From an uncultured Isosphaeraceae bacterium (GTDB lineage Bacteria > Planctomycetota > Planctomycetia > Isosphaerales > Isosphaeraceae): DNA of 40,512 nt. Position numbers and translations under genes: made by a program. Positions 15,109 through 22,891 of the stretch are shown piece by piece. Within the stretch, counting starts at the first letter, position 1, and the number at the start of each line of letters is the position of its first letter. The DNA lies in assembly GCA_937858365.1 (NCBI GenBank), contig CALLYK010000558.1, positions 1 through 40,512 of the forward strand. Direction: 5' to 3'. The notes beneath the pieces were generated by a model, which saw only the letters and a program-made list of their open reading frames with translations, searched no databases and had not been told where the DNA came from.

Positions 15109-15977
15109 GGTGCCGCGACCCTACGGAAGATGGACGGGGCGATCTTGCGCATCGTCGGCCGCTCGGGGAGGATCTCACAGTTTCCCACGACCAGCCAGCC
15201 TCCCTCACGCAGGCGCCCCGCGAATCTATCGAACAACTCCATGCGGTCAATCTCGTCGAAGTAGATGGCCACGTTACGCCAAAGGATCGCGTCGAGAAAC
15301 GCGGGGACCGGCCAATCGGGTCTGCGTAGGTCGAAATGCTGAAAGGTGACCAGGGCGCGGACTTCCGGGGCGACGCGATAGAGGCCCTTCTTGCCTTCGC
15401 GTCCCCGAAGAAAATAGCGTCGGAGCCGCTCCTCGGGGACATCGGCGAGCTCGCGGGCCTCGTAAACGGCGCGAGCGCCCAAGCGGACCATCCCCAGGGC
15501 GATGTCACTGGCGACCACGTCGAGCTGCTCCCGTCCCAGGTTGGGGACGAGTTCGGCGAGGAGCATGGCGAAACTGTACGGCTCCTGGCCGGCGGCACAG
15601 CCGGCCGACCAGACTCGAATAGGTTCGGTGCCGGGTTGACGTTGTTTGATTTGGTTGGCGACGTGCTCGGCGACCGCGCGCAACGGGACGAGTTCGCGGA
15701 AGAAGGTGGAGTGGTTGATGGTCGTCAGGTCCACCAGGAGCTGTCGGCCGGCGCCTGTTGGATGTGGGGCGACCTCCTGTTCGAAAAACCAAGTGAAGCT
15801 GGGCACTCCCATCGCTTCGAGACGGACCTGAAGGCGGGCGCGAATCAACGAGAGCCGCTGGGGCGAGAGGGCGGTCGCGCCGCGTTGCGCTTCGGTCAAG
15901 AACGCTTCTACCGGCTGGAAGTCGGCTTCCGACCAGGGCTCGGCTGGCGGTGCGGCCCGCCGGCGAACGTTCATCAT
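15105..15977 (-). CDS. cheR: Chemotaxis protein methyltransferase CheR
   Basis: SAM-dependent methyltransferase that methylates receptor glutamates, opposing CheB. The 290-residue protein has the N-terminal helical domain (about 20-85) and the catalytic domain with TTINHSTFFRE (canonical form T-T-N-E-T-x-F-F-R-E), SAM-binding VWSAGCAAGQEPYS (about 122-135) and ILWRNVAIYFD, the equivalent of C-R-N-V-L-I-Y-F. Replacement of the usual NET by NHS and of C by W before RNV are mild departures. No C-terminal TPR or pentapeptide tether is needed to explain its length. It overlaps both neighbours by 4 bp, in a tight cheW-cheR-cheB operon. Confidence 0.95.
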   Translation of the reverse strand: MMNVRRRAAPPAEPWSEADFQPVEAFLTEAQRGATALSPQRLSLIRARLQVRLEAMGVPSFTWFFEQEVAPHPTGAGRQLLVDLTTINHSTFFRELVPLRAVAEHVANQIKQRQPGTEPIRVWSAGCAAGQEPYSFAMLLAELVPNLGREQLDVVASDIALGMVRLGARAVYEARELADVPEERLRRYFLRGREGKKGLYRVAPEVRALVTFQHFDLRRPDWPVPAFLDAILWRNVAIYFDEIDRMELFDRFAGRLREGGWLVVGNCEILPERPTMRKIAPSIFRRVAAP

Positions 15978-16498
15978 GGTAACCTTGGCGCGTCCGGCGC
16001 CCCTGTCTCGGTCAGGGCGGCGAAGATCCGATCGAGGTCGAGCACCAGGACGAAACGGTCTTGGTGCCGGACCAGCCCGCGGACGTAGTCGGCCCCGACG
16101 CCCATTCCCAAACTGGGCGGCGGCTGGACCTCCTGCGCGGGGAAGTCCATCACGTCGGAAACGGCGTCCACCATCAAGCCGGCCAGGCGCGACGGCTGGG
16201 CCGGGTCCGGTTCCACCATCAGGATGCTGGGCGCCCGTTCGGTGATCGCCTCTTCTCCAAGGCGGAAGAGCACGCGCAGGTTCCAGACCGGGATGACCTG
16301 CCCCCGCAAGTTGTAGAGGCCGATCAACGCCTTGGTCCCACCCGGCACGCGCGTGAAGGCGGCGACGTCCAGGACCTCGCGCACGCGCGAGACCTCCAAC
16401 GCGTAATACTCCGCGCCTAGGAGGAAGAGCACGTAGGAGTCGACTTGCTCGTGGCCTTCGACCTCGTCGAAGCCGTCACCGCTGTGGGACCGAACCAT
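15974..16498 (-). CDS. cheW: Chemotaxis coupling protein CheW
   Basis: Adaptor that links receptors to the CheA kinase. The 174-residue protein is one CheW/SH3-like domain: SYVLFLLGAEYYALEVSRV, then TRVPGGTKALIGLYNLRGQVIPVWNLR, the diagnostic block in which receptors and CheA dock, then LAGLMVDAVSDV. The frame is open to 16678, but ATG 16496-16498 starts just before the domain and has CCGGAG upstream; the extra N-terminus looks non-coding. First gene of the che operon; its stop overlaps the cheR start as ATGA (15974-15977). Confidence 0.93.
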   Translation of the reverse strand: MVRSHSGDGFDEVEGHEQVDSYVLFLLGAEYYALEVSRVREVLDVAAFTRVPGGTKALIGLYNLRGQVIPVWNLRVLFRLGEEAITERAPSILMVEPDPAQPSRLAGLMVDAVSDVMDFPAQEVQPPPSLGMGVGADYVRGLVRHQDRFVLVLDLDRIFAALTETGAPDAPRLP

Positions 16499-16707
16499 GC
16501 CGCGGGGCTCCGGAGAAAGGGGTCGGTTCAGGATCACGTGAACCGGTCTCCGCGTCAAGGACCATGATCCGCGCGTGTCGGGCGGTCCTGGCGGCTTGTC
16601 CACCAGTGCCGACAAGGGCCTTCCGAACGGACCGACGGACAAGCCGCAAGTGCCGTCCGCCGCAAGGACGGAGGTCAAGGCAACATCAACACTCGGTCAT
16701 CCCGAAG

Positions 16708-17184
16708 TCAAGGCGCGACGCCCACAAGCACCAAAGGCACTGCGGGGACGCCCCGTCCCTCGCGGATCAGATTGTAGAGTTCTCCTTCGTAGTAGGCGGG
16801 GCCGGAACTCATTTCCGCCTGGAGCTCTTTCATGGGCAGGACCTCGACGCCCACGTCGATCACGTCTTTCAAGAAAAAGGCCAGGTGTTTCACGAACAGG
16901 TCGAAGGCCACGAAAGCGTACTTCCCGAACTGCACTTCGACCGCGACCCTATCCTTAACGAAGTCCGTCTGATTGTAGGAGAAGATCGGCTCCAAGCCGG
17001 CGGCCTTGATCTCGGCTTTTTGCTGTTCCGGCTCCATGAGCATGGTCTTGCGAACCAGTTTCGCATCGCGCGTGACCCAATAGGAAACTCGACTCTCCCT
17101 TCACTTTCTGCATTGGAAGCCCTCTCGAATGGCTGCGTTCATGTCCTTTGGCGAGTACAAGACCTTCCCCAAGGTGTCCTTCTC
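16708..17184 (-). pseudogene. BglII-like type II restriction endonuclease, N-terminally deleted and nonsense-mutated
   Basis: Restriction endonuclease of the BglII type (PD-(D/E)xK fold). The intact 3' part keeps the active-site pattern TDFVKDRVAVEVQFGKY, i.e. D-x8-E-x-Q, the same spacing as Asp84/Glu93/Gln95 of BglII, followed by DVGVEVLPMKELQ and the C-terminal GVPAVPLVLVG. Upstream the same frame continues as LYSPKDMNAAIREGFQCRK, TGA (17101-17103), RESRVSYWVTRDAKLVRK: the stop sits where tryptophan is expected, so one base change broke the gene. About 50 N-terminal residues are missing because the frame runs directly into the methylase fragment. The surviving 111-codon ORF (16708-17043) keeps catalytic residues but not the full domain, so it is probably inactive. 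Confidence 0.75.
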
Positions 17185-17347
17185 ATTCGTATTCTTTACC
17201 GATATTATACGGCGGCGAGGTGACGATTAGTTGAAACGAATCATCGGGCAAGGACGGGAGGAACGTGCGATTGTCCTCACGGGCGATGCGGACTTGATCG
17301 TCGTCGAACATGGGGGCCAGCGGCAGGACTCGCGCCTTTTGGGACAT
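17183..17347 (-). pseudogene. 5' fragment of a beta-class DNA methyltransferase (R-M partner)
   Basis: 54 codons starting at ATG 17345-17347. The end, SFQLIVTSPPYNIGKEYE then TGA, contains the catalytic motif IV T-S-P-P-Y-N of N4-cytosine/N6-adenine methyltransferases, at the N-terminal position typical of the beta class. Everything after it, including the SAM-binding F-x-G-x-G motif, is absent. The next bases are already in the frame of the BglII-like endonuclease, so a single deletion removed most of the methylase and the start of the nuclease. Without protective methylation an active nuclease would be lethal, which fits the nuclease also being dead. Confidence 0.78.
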
Positions 17348-17900
17348 CGGGTCGTTCCCCGAGAAGGCCGGAAGAGAAATCGCCCGAGACCACGGCCCTC
17401 TTTCGGGGCCGACGACGATTCGACTACGGGGCCAACGCGCGGTCAAGACGAACGCAACGTCGCGCCGTCGAGATTCGACTTGAGGTGCCATCCAGGTGAC
17501 CGCGAAACTGCCTACTCGATCCTGGATTGGATGGTCCGCACTCGAAGTCAAGAGCGAATAGTTCGATTTAGCTCCTTTTTGTTCGATTTCACGCGCTTGC
17601 GTGTCACCGTGTGCGGCAGCGATGATGACCGACGCCCGCCACCCGGAAAAAGCGCGATGCCGCGCGCGCTTTCGGGGCCCGCGACCGATAGGTAAGGCGG
17701 GCCCCGTTGGGGTTCCTGTCGAGTGACGGTATTCGCACATCGGCGTTGCCTTGAGGGGCCAGACCCGGTGTCAACGTCGCTGACTCCCACTGCCGGCCAA
17801 AAGGGCCGCGTTTGCCGACATGACCCTCGATCACGCCCGGTCAGGGAAGGCCTGGCTTGCCCGCGGGGTCCGTCAGGTCCTCACGGAGGAGGTTCGTAGC
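17348..17900. other. 553-bp gap upstream of the R-M remnant; short direct repeat
   Basis: No gene is supported. An AT-richer patch at about 17550-17595 has GTTCGATTT twice (17561-17569 and 17581-17589), exactly 20 bp apart, i.e. about two helical turns, with a small CGAA-TAG-TTCG dyad beside it. This could be a regulator binding region for the former R-M operon (about 210 bp upstream of its start). The minus-strand open frame extending the methylase N-terminus to 17740 shows no family resemblance. Confidence 0.4.
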
Positions 17901-18797
17901 ATGGCAAGTCATCACCGCACTTCCGAAGTCGGCTCCGGGGCCTCGCGCCGCCGGGTACGCTCGCGGATGGTCTGCGAGGGGCTGGAGGGCCGACAGCTCC
18001 TTTCGACGGCGACCGCCACCCCGCCGGTGGGGTTCGTCCCGCCCCCGCCGCCGGTCCTTCTAGGCACTGCCGACGCCGTCCCCGGCCGAGGCATGCCGGG
18101 CCCGTTCGGGGGAGGCTTCGGGCGCGGCGCTGGGATGGACTTCGGCGGCGGCAGGCACGGGCACAGCGCCCCGGGCGTGGCGCCCGGCGACCCCGGCGCG
18201 ATCTCGGCCGACCTGAAAACGGCCCTCGACAAGCTCACGACCGACAGCGCGGCGGTCCAGGCGAAGTCGCAGGTCACCCTTGGCCAACTCGCGACTCTGA
18301 ACAGCGACGTGCGGGCCGCGGGCAAGGCGGCGACCCAGGCGGTCTCCGATGCGTCCGTGAAGACCCTCCGGCAAGACGCCCGCCTCACCGACGCCAGCTT
18401 GCCCGACTTGACCAAGGTCGAGGCCGACTATGCGGCGGTCCTCGCCTCCGCCGGCATCCCACAGGACAAGATCGACAAGGTCATCGCGGACGTCGATGCG
18501 ATCCGCACGGCCTCAGGGGCCACCGCCGACGACTGGAAGACCCTCGCCGACGATCGAAACGCCGTGGCGACGGCCCTCAAGGCGGCGAAGCCGACGAACA
18601 CCGATTCGACGACGACCGACACGACCGCGACGGTCGGCACGGCGGCCGTAAAGACCGCCGGCACGCAGCCCACGTCCTCGGGCCAGGTCCACAAGATGCG
18701 CCCGTTCGGCCGAGGTCACTTCGGACACGGGTTCGGCGCCGGCCGGTCCCTCCAAGGGACCGGGATGGCCCGTTTCAGGTCTCGCGGCCGGTCCTGA
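17901..18797 (+). CDS. Exported/surface protein with planctomycete LE-x-R-x-LLS N-terminal motif
   Basis: 298-residue protein, start ATG 17901 with GGAGGAGG upstream (15-9 bp). Residues 25-36, CEGLEGRQLLST, are the planctomycete-specific export or anchoring motif that follows a basic stretch (SRRRVRSRM). A proline/glycine-rich segment follows (PPPPPV, then FGGGFGRGAGMDFGGG), then an all-helical domain (about 105-250) of alternating A/D/K/T repeats (LKTALDKLTTDSAAVQ, LRQDARLTDASLPDLTKV) likely to form a helical bundle, and a Gly/His/Arg-rich C-terminus. The product is probably secreted or cell-surface; no enzymatic motif is visible. A strong stem-loop follows the gene. Confidence 0.75.
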   Translation: MASHHRTSEVGSGASRRRVRSRMVCEGLEGRQLLSTATATPPVGFVPPPPPVLLGTADAVPGRGMPGPFGGGFGRGAGMDFGGGRHGHSAPGVAPGDPGAISADLKTALDKLTTDSAAVQAKSQVTLGQLATLNSDVRAAGKAATQAVSDASVKTLRQDARLTDASLPDLTKVEADYAAVLASAGIPQDKIDKVIADVDAIRTASGATADDWKTLADDRNAVATALKAAKPTNTDSTTTDTTATVGTAAVKTAGTQPTSSGQVHKMRPFGRGHFGHGFGAGRSLQGTGMARFRSRGRS

Positions 18798-18821
18798 GGT
18801 CCCCAGGGCGACCATTCCGGG

Positions 18822-18861
18822 GGTCGGGCGGCACTGGATAGGGCACCAGTGCCTCTCGACC
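18822..18861 (+). terminator. Stem-loop after the surface protein gene
   Basis: GGCACTGG (18830-18837) pairs perfectly with CCAGTGCC (18846-18853) around an 8-nt loop, and GGTCG (18822-18826) pairs with CGACC (18857-18861) outside it. It starts 25 bp after the stop codon. There is no U-tract, so it is a probable but unproven terminator. Confidence 0.5.
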
Positions 18862-19021
18862 GACCTTCCCGGGCGTAGGCACTTGCGCACCGAATGCAAA
18901 GGGCCGCTCGTCTGATCGACCGAGCGACCTCCTCGACCGATCGGTCTTGCCCGCTTCTTCGCGTACTCTTAGAGTGCAGGAGACGTCCGCCTCGTGTATC
19001 CTTCCGCCTTTGGTATGAAGA

Positions 19022-20209
19022 ATGGCCGTTGTGAGTCTCGTCTTGCCGTCCAGGGAAGTCGTCGTGGACGGGGACCTGGTTTCGCGATTTCGGCACGCGT
19101 TGATCGATTCCGGTCATGAAGTCGAGGTCATCTTCGCGGTGGGCCCGCACGAGGCCGCCGGGGGCCCCTCCGTCGTGGAAGGCGGGCGCGTTGTGGTGGC
19201 CGAGCGGCGCGGTTTGGCCGCCGCCGCCATCGCCGGGATCGACGAGACACGCGGCGAGATCGTGGTCGTCCTCGACCCGAGCATGGGCTATGAACCGGGC
19301 GACCTGTGGCGGGTGGTCGGGCCCCTGGCTGAAGGGCGAGCCGACCTGGTCGTCGCCAGTCGTTGTCTGCCTGGCCCCACCGACCCGGGCAACGGGCGGG
19401 ACCGCCTCCGCTCGGCCCTCGGACGGTTCACAAAGCCGCTGACCGGCACCACCGACCCTCTTTCCGGCCTGATCGGCATGAGTCGCCAGGCCGTCGACAA
19501 GGCGTCGGAGTGGTTCCAACCGATCGGGCCCCATTTCTCGTTCGAACTCCTGGCCAAGGTGGGCGGACGTTGGATCGAAGTGCCCGTCTCGACCGGACCG
19601 ACTCGCCACAGGGCTTTTCCCGGCCTTGACGAACTCCGCCACCTCAAGCGCCTGGCCGACCATCGCTTTGGCACCTTCTCGCGATTGCTTCAGTTCTGCT
19701 GCGTCGGCGCTTCGGGGATGGTGGTTGATCTTTCCTTCTACGCCCTCTTTCAATGGCTCTTGCGCTGGACCTTCCTCACGGGCCGCCGGACGCCGATCGT
19801 GGGGGGACCGCTCGACCTGGCGGTCGCCGGCTGCCTGGCGATCGCCATCGCCCTGACCTGGAACTTCCTCATCAACAGGCGCCTTACGTTCAGCGACGCC
19901 CGCGCCGGTTCGGTCCTCAAGCAGTTCCTCGTCTACGCTTTGAGTAATGCGCTGGGGATCTCGCTGAGCCTTTCGCTTCGCTTGCTCTTGCCGCGTCATG
20001 TGGCCTTCTTCCACGCCCACAAGCTGATGGCGGCGGTGGTTGGGATCGTGACGGCCACGGGGGTGACGTTCACGATGGCCCGATGGTTGGTCTTCAACCC
20101 CCAGAAGGCGGCCGACGCGCGGCAAGCCGACCTCGATCGTCGCCACCGCGCCGCCAAGCGTGGAGACGAATCACGCGCGTCCACTTCGGGTACGGCCCCG
20201 CGAGGTTGA
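19022..20209 (+). CDS. DPM1-like glycosyltransferase domain fused to GtrA membrane domain
   Basis: 395-residue fusion. Residues 1-205 follow the GT-A fold of polyprenyl-phosphate mannosyl/glucosyltransferases (VSLVLPSREV, IVVVLDPSMGYEPGDL, DLVVASRCLPG, GPHFSFELLAKVGGRWIEVPV). Residues 220-350 are a GtrA domain with about four transmembrane helices (LLQFCCVGASGMVVDLSFYAL, TWNFLINRRLTF, a C-terminal TMARWLVFNP). Known relatives move polyprenyl-linked sugars to the envelope. Odd feature: the DAD/DxD metal motif expected at IVVVLDxD is DPS here, so catalysis is doubtful and the GT half may be a non-catalytic partner. Start ATG 19022 has only a weak GAAGA site. Confidence 0.85.
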   Translation: MAVVSLVLPSREVVVDGDLVSRFRHALIDSGHEVEVIFAVGPHEAAGGPSVVEGGRVVVAERRGLAAAAIAGIDETRGEIVVVLDPSMGYEPGDLWRVVGPLAEGRADLVVASRCLPGPTDPGNGRDRLRSALGRFTKPLTGTTDPLSGLIGMSRQAVDKASEWFQPIGPHFSFELLAKVGGRWIEVPVSTGPTRHRAFPGLDELRHLKRLADHRFGTFSRLLQFCCVGASGMVVDLSFYALFQWLLRWTFLTGRRTPIVGGPLDLAVAGCLAIAIALTWNFLINRRLTFSDARAGSVLKQFLVYALSNALGISLSLSLRLLLPRHVAFFHAHKLMAAVVGIVTATGVTFTMARWLVFNPQKAADARQADLDRRHRAAKRGDESRASTSGTAPRG

Positions 20210-20221
20210 TAGAATATGGCA

Positions 20222-20247
20222 GGGTCGAAGGCACGGACCTTCGACCC
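20222..20247 (+). terminator. 10-bp perfect stem-loop after the GtrA fusion gene
   Basis: GGGTCGAAGG (20222-20231) and CCTTCGACCC (20238-20247) form a perfect 10-bp stem with a 6-nt loop, 12 bp after the stop and 64 bp before the next start. No U-run follows. It is the strongest of several GC-rich hairpins between genes in this part. Confidence 0.55.
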
Positions 20248-20311
20248 ATCACGTCACTCGTTTCAAGTCCGCCCGGCCCGGCCGCGCGCCATTTCTGGAA
20301 AGTAGGCCCCC

Positions 20312-21550
20312 ATGAACGACCCCATCATTCAATTGACCCCCCTTCGCTCGGCCGTGTGCTCGGACGCGCCGATCCAGCTTGACGTCCTTGTTTCCGCGCG
20401 GGCCCCTCAGCCCGAGGTCCATTTCGTCCGCCAAGCGTTGAACCTGGCCCTTGTGCTCGACCGCTCGGGGTCGATGGCGTCTGAACGGAAAATGGCCCAC
20501 GCTCGTGACGCGGCGATCTTCGCCGTCGAACAGCTCTTGCCCACTGACCGCGTGAGCGTGACCGTCTTCGACTCGAACGTCGTCACGATCGTGCCAAGCA
20601 CCTTGGCCACCGACAAGGCGGCCATCATCGCCAAGCTCCGTCAGGTGGTCCCTGGTTCGACCACGGCCCTTCATGCCGGCTGGAAGGCGGGCACCCAGCA
20701 AGTCTTGGAGCACCTCCAACAAGGCGGCATGAACCGCGTCTTGCTCCTCTCCGACGGCCTGGCCAACGAGGGCGTGAGTGACCCCAACACCATTGTCACG
20801 GAGGTCCAGGGCCTCGCCTCACGCGGCGTGAGCACGACCACGCTCGGCGTCGGCGACGATTACAACGAAGACCTGATGGAAGCGATGGCCCGCGGCGGAC
20901 AAGGGAACTATTACTTCATCGACGACCCTGTCCAACTCACCGACATCTTCCAGACCGAGCTCCACGACCTGATGGCCCTGGGCGGCTGGCGCGTCAGCCT
21001 GGGTGTCGAGCCCGCCCAAGGAGTACGAGTCGCGGAGGTCCTGAACGACCTGGAGGCCCTGCCTACCGGGCGCTGGAGATTGCCCAACCTGATCGTGGGG
21101 ATGCCCGTGACGAGTGTCGTCCGGCTGGCGGTACCACCGCGTCCGGGACACGCCTTGGTCGCCGCCTTCCGAGTGGCCTGGGACCCACCGAAAGGGGGCC
21201 CACGCCGCGAGCTTCGCGCCCAACTCGATTTGCCCGCCGTCTCCAAGGCCAACTGGGACCTCCTTGACCAGGCGCCCGAAGTCGTCGAGGCGGTTGGCTT
21301 GCTGATGTCGGCCCGGGCCCGTCGGGAAGCGGCCTTCGCGGCCGAACGGGGCGATTACGCGGAGTCCTTCGGGTACATCGGCGCGGCCTTGGCCTGCACC
21401 GCGGCCCTGCCGCAAAGCCCCGCTTGCCTCGAAGACATCGAGGCGATCGCGCGTCTCCAAGGGGACTTGGCCGAGGGCAAACTGGCCCGCCTGGCGAAGC
21501 GGGCCAAGCAGCAGTACTGGGGCCGAGGCCACGGGAAGAAGCTGAGCTGA
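20312..21550 (+). CDS. von Willebrand factor type A domain protein
   Basis: 412-residue protein with a VWA domain at about 42-235. The metal-ion-dependent adhesion site is complete: DRSGSM (D50, S52, S54), threonine in VPGSTTALHAG (117/118) and aspartate in LLLSDGLANEG (D148). The remaining residues form a beta-rich part (DLMALGGWRVSLGVEPAQGV...) and a C-terminal helical domain (VEAVGLLMSARARREAAFAAERGDY). No signal peptide, so it is probably cytosolic, where VWA proteins scaffold metal-dependent complexes; no MoxR ATPase is adjacent. ATG 20312 has GGAAAG 12 bp upstream. Hairpins bracket it on both sides, suggesting its own transcription unit. Confidence 0.9.
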   Translation: MNDPIIQLTPLRSAVCSDAPIQLDVLVSARAPQPEVHFVRQALNLALVLDRSGSMASERKMAHARDAAIFAVEQLLPTDRVSVTVFDSNVVTIVPSTLATDKAAIIAKLRQVVPGSTTALHAGWKAGTQQVLEHLQQGGMNRVLLLSDGLANEGVSDPNTIVTEVQGLASRGVSTTTLGVGDDYNEDLMEAMARGGQGNYYFIDDPVQLTDIFQTELHDLMALGGWRVSLGVEPAQGVRVAEVLNDLEALPTGRWRLPNLIVGMPVTSVVRLAVPPRPGHALVAAFRVAWDPPKGGPRRELRAQLDLPAVSKANWDLLDQAPEVVEAVGLLMSARARREAAFAAERGDYAESFGYIGAALACTAALPQSPACLEDIEAIARLQGDLAEGKLARLAKRAKQQYWGRGHGKKLS

Positions 21551-21597
21551 GGACCGTCGCCGTATGGCCTGATGCCCTCCGGTCCCCTCGACCCCGA

Positions 21598-21620
21598 GCG
21601 AGTGCCGCCTCGGCGCTCGC
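21598..21620 (+). terminator. 10-bp stem-loop after the VWA gene
   Basis: GCGAGTGCCG (21598-21607) pairs with CGGCGCTCGC (21611-21620), with one T-G wobble and a CCT loop, 47 bp after the VWA stop. No U-tract. Confidence 0.45.
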
Positions 21621-21682
21621 CTTGCTCGCGTTGGGGAGAGAGGTCCGCGGGCGAATCGGTGGGACCCACTGGGCCTTCGGAG

Positions 21683-21865
21683 GGACGCTTCAAAGTCATT
21701 TGCGGCGGGGCGTTCACTCAAACGAGCGCCGTTTGCCGCTGTGGGACGCGGTGCTCGCTGACGACCAACTGGACGACGAGCGACGTCGGCTTTCGCCTGC
21801 TCTTGGAGGTCCCCGAAGGGGCCGAGACCCTTCGAGCCTTGGTCGTCGGCAAGGGACCGGACTGA
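21683..21865 (+). pseudogene. C-terminal remnant of an FGE-sulfatase (SUMF1) domain
   Basis: The end of a 97-codon frame (ATG at 21572) reads GRFKVICGGAFTQTS, then CRCGTR, then TSDVGFRLLLEVP. This copies the closing block of FGE domains: V-x-R-G-G-S/A-F, conserved Arg/Cys, and x-x-x-G-F-R. The complete FGE-type gene at the start of this window ends with the same pattern (VLRGGSF ... YIGFRPAR). The upstream part of the frame (proline/arginine-rich) has no FGE resemblance and overlaps a hairpin. The best reading is a leftover tail of a deleted gene; a short functional protein is less likely. Confidence 0.45.
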
Positions 21866-21940
21866 CGGTCGGCCTTGCATTTCGCGGGGGAAAACGCCCA
21901 TCATCGGGGCCTTCAAGACATGGTGGTCGAGGGCCCCTGA

Positions 21941-22852
21941 ATGCGCTGGGATGATCGAGTTTACGGCGAGACGGCGATCGACGACCCGGGACTGCTCGCG
22001 TTGATCGCCACGCCCACGTTCCAACGCCTGGCGGGCATCCGTCAGGCGGGCCCCTCGGCGCTCGCCTTTCCCTTCAAGACGGTCACGCGCTTTGAGCATT
22101 CTCTAGGTGTTCATGTCTTGTTGCGTCGCCTGGGGGCCGACCGCAAGGAGCAAGTGGCGGGCCTCTTGCATGACGTTTCCCACACGGCCTTCTCCCACGC
22201 CATCGACTTTTTGGTCGATTCCGAGGAACAGGACCATCACGAGGACCTCAAGCCCCGGTTTCTGGCCCGTCCCGACTTGGCCGGCGCCATCGAGGCCCTG
22301 GGCTTCCGTGTCGCTGACTTCGTCGACGATTCCGTCTTCCCGTTGCTGGAACGCCCCTTGCCCTGGCTCTGCGCCGATCGGGTCGATTACTTCCTCCGCG
22401 ACGCGATCACCTGCCGCGTGATCGACCAGCCGACCGCCTGGCGCTTCCTGGAGCATCTGGTGGTCGTCGACGGCATGATCGCGTTCGACGACCTGGACGT
22501 GGCCCGGCGCGCGGTCGACCGTTACGCCGTGATGAACCGCGATTGGTGGGCCAGCCCCACCGAGGCCTTCTTGTACAACGAATTCGCCGACGCCCTGCTG
22601 GAAGCGATGCGCGTGGGGGCCCTTGGCGCACGGGACCTGCTGACCGACGACGCCGCGGTCATGGCCAAATTGGAGGCGTCGGGTAACCCGGTCATCGCCG
22701 AGAAGCTGGCCCGCGTGAGGCGTTTTGAACCGGCGAACCTGGCTGGGTTCGTGCCGCGCGTCGTGCCCAAGGAACGACGGATCGACCCACCCGTCATCAA
22801 GGACGGCCAACTCCGACGCCTTTCCGATTGGGACCGTTCCTCGGTCCCATGA
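21941..22852 (+). CDS. HD-domain metal-dependent phosphohydrolase
   Basis: 303-residue cytosolic HD-superfamily protein of the dGTPase/YfbR-like type acting on nucleotides or related phosphates. The H...HD...D motif is intact: H53 in RFEHSLGVH, H77-D78 in GLLHDVSHTAFSH and the later aspartate in CADRVDYFLRD (146/149). The start (MRWDDRVYGETAIDDP, FQRLAGIRQAG) matches HD proteins annotated in this group, in which an R-L-x-x-I-x-Q-x-G segment precedes the metal site. Substrate is unknown. The stop is 39 bp from the converging lipoprotein gene, and a hairpin lies over its last codons. Confidence 0.88.
   Translation: MRWDDRVYGETAIDDPGLLALIATPTFQRLAGIRQAGPSALAFPFKTVTRFEHSLGVHVLLRRLGADRKEQVAGLLHDVSHTAFSHAIDFLVDSEEQDHHEDLKPRFLARPDLAGAIEALGFRVADFVDDSVFPLLERPLPWLCADRVDYFLRDAITCRVIDQPTAWRFLEHLVVVDGMIAFDDLDVARRAVDRYAVMNRDWWASPTEAFLYNEFADALLEAMRVGALGARDLLTDDAAVMAKLEASGNPVIAEKLARVRRFEPANLAGFVPRVVPKERRIDPPVIKDGQLRRLSDWDRSSVP
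22829..22849. terminator. Stem-loop over the end of the HD gene (possibly bidirectional)
   Basis: TGGGACCG (22829-22836) pairs with CGGTCCCA (22842-22849) around a 5-nt loop, inside the last codons of the HD gene and 43 bp from the stop of the converging lipoprotein gene. It could serve as a stop signal in either direction. Confidence 0.4.
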
Positions 22853-22891
22853 TCGGGTTGAGTCCAACGACCGAGGTCCCCGTATTGCAGG

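Noticed and set aside
17348-17740. N-terminal extension of the methylase fragment frame
   Set aside because: No family resemblance upstream of the ATG at 17347; the canonical methylase beginning lies right after it.
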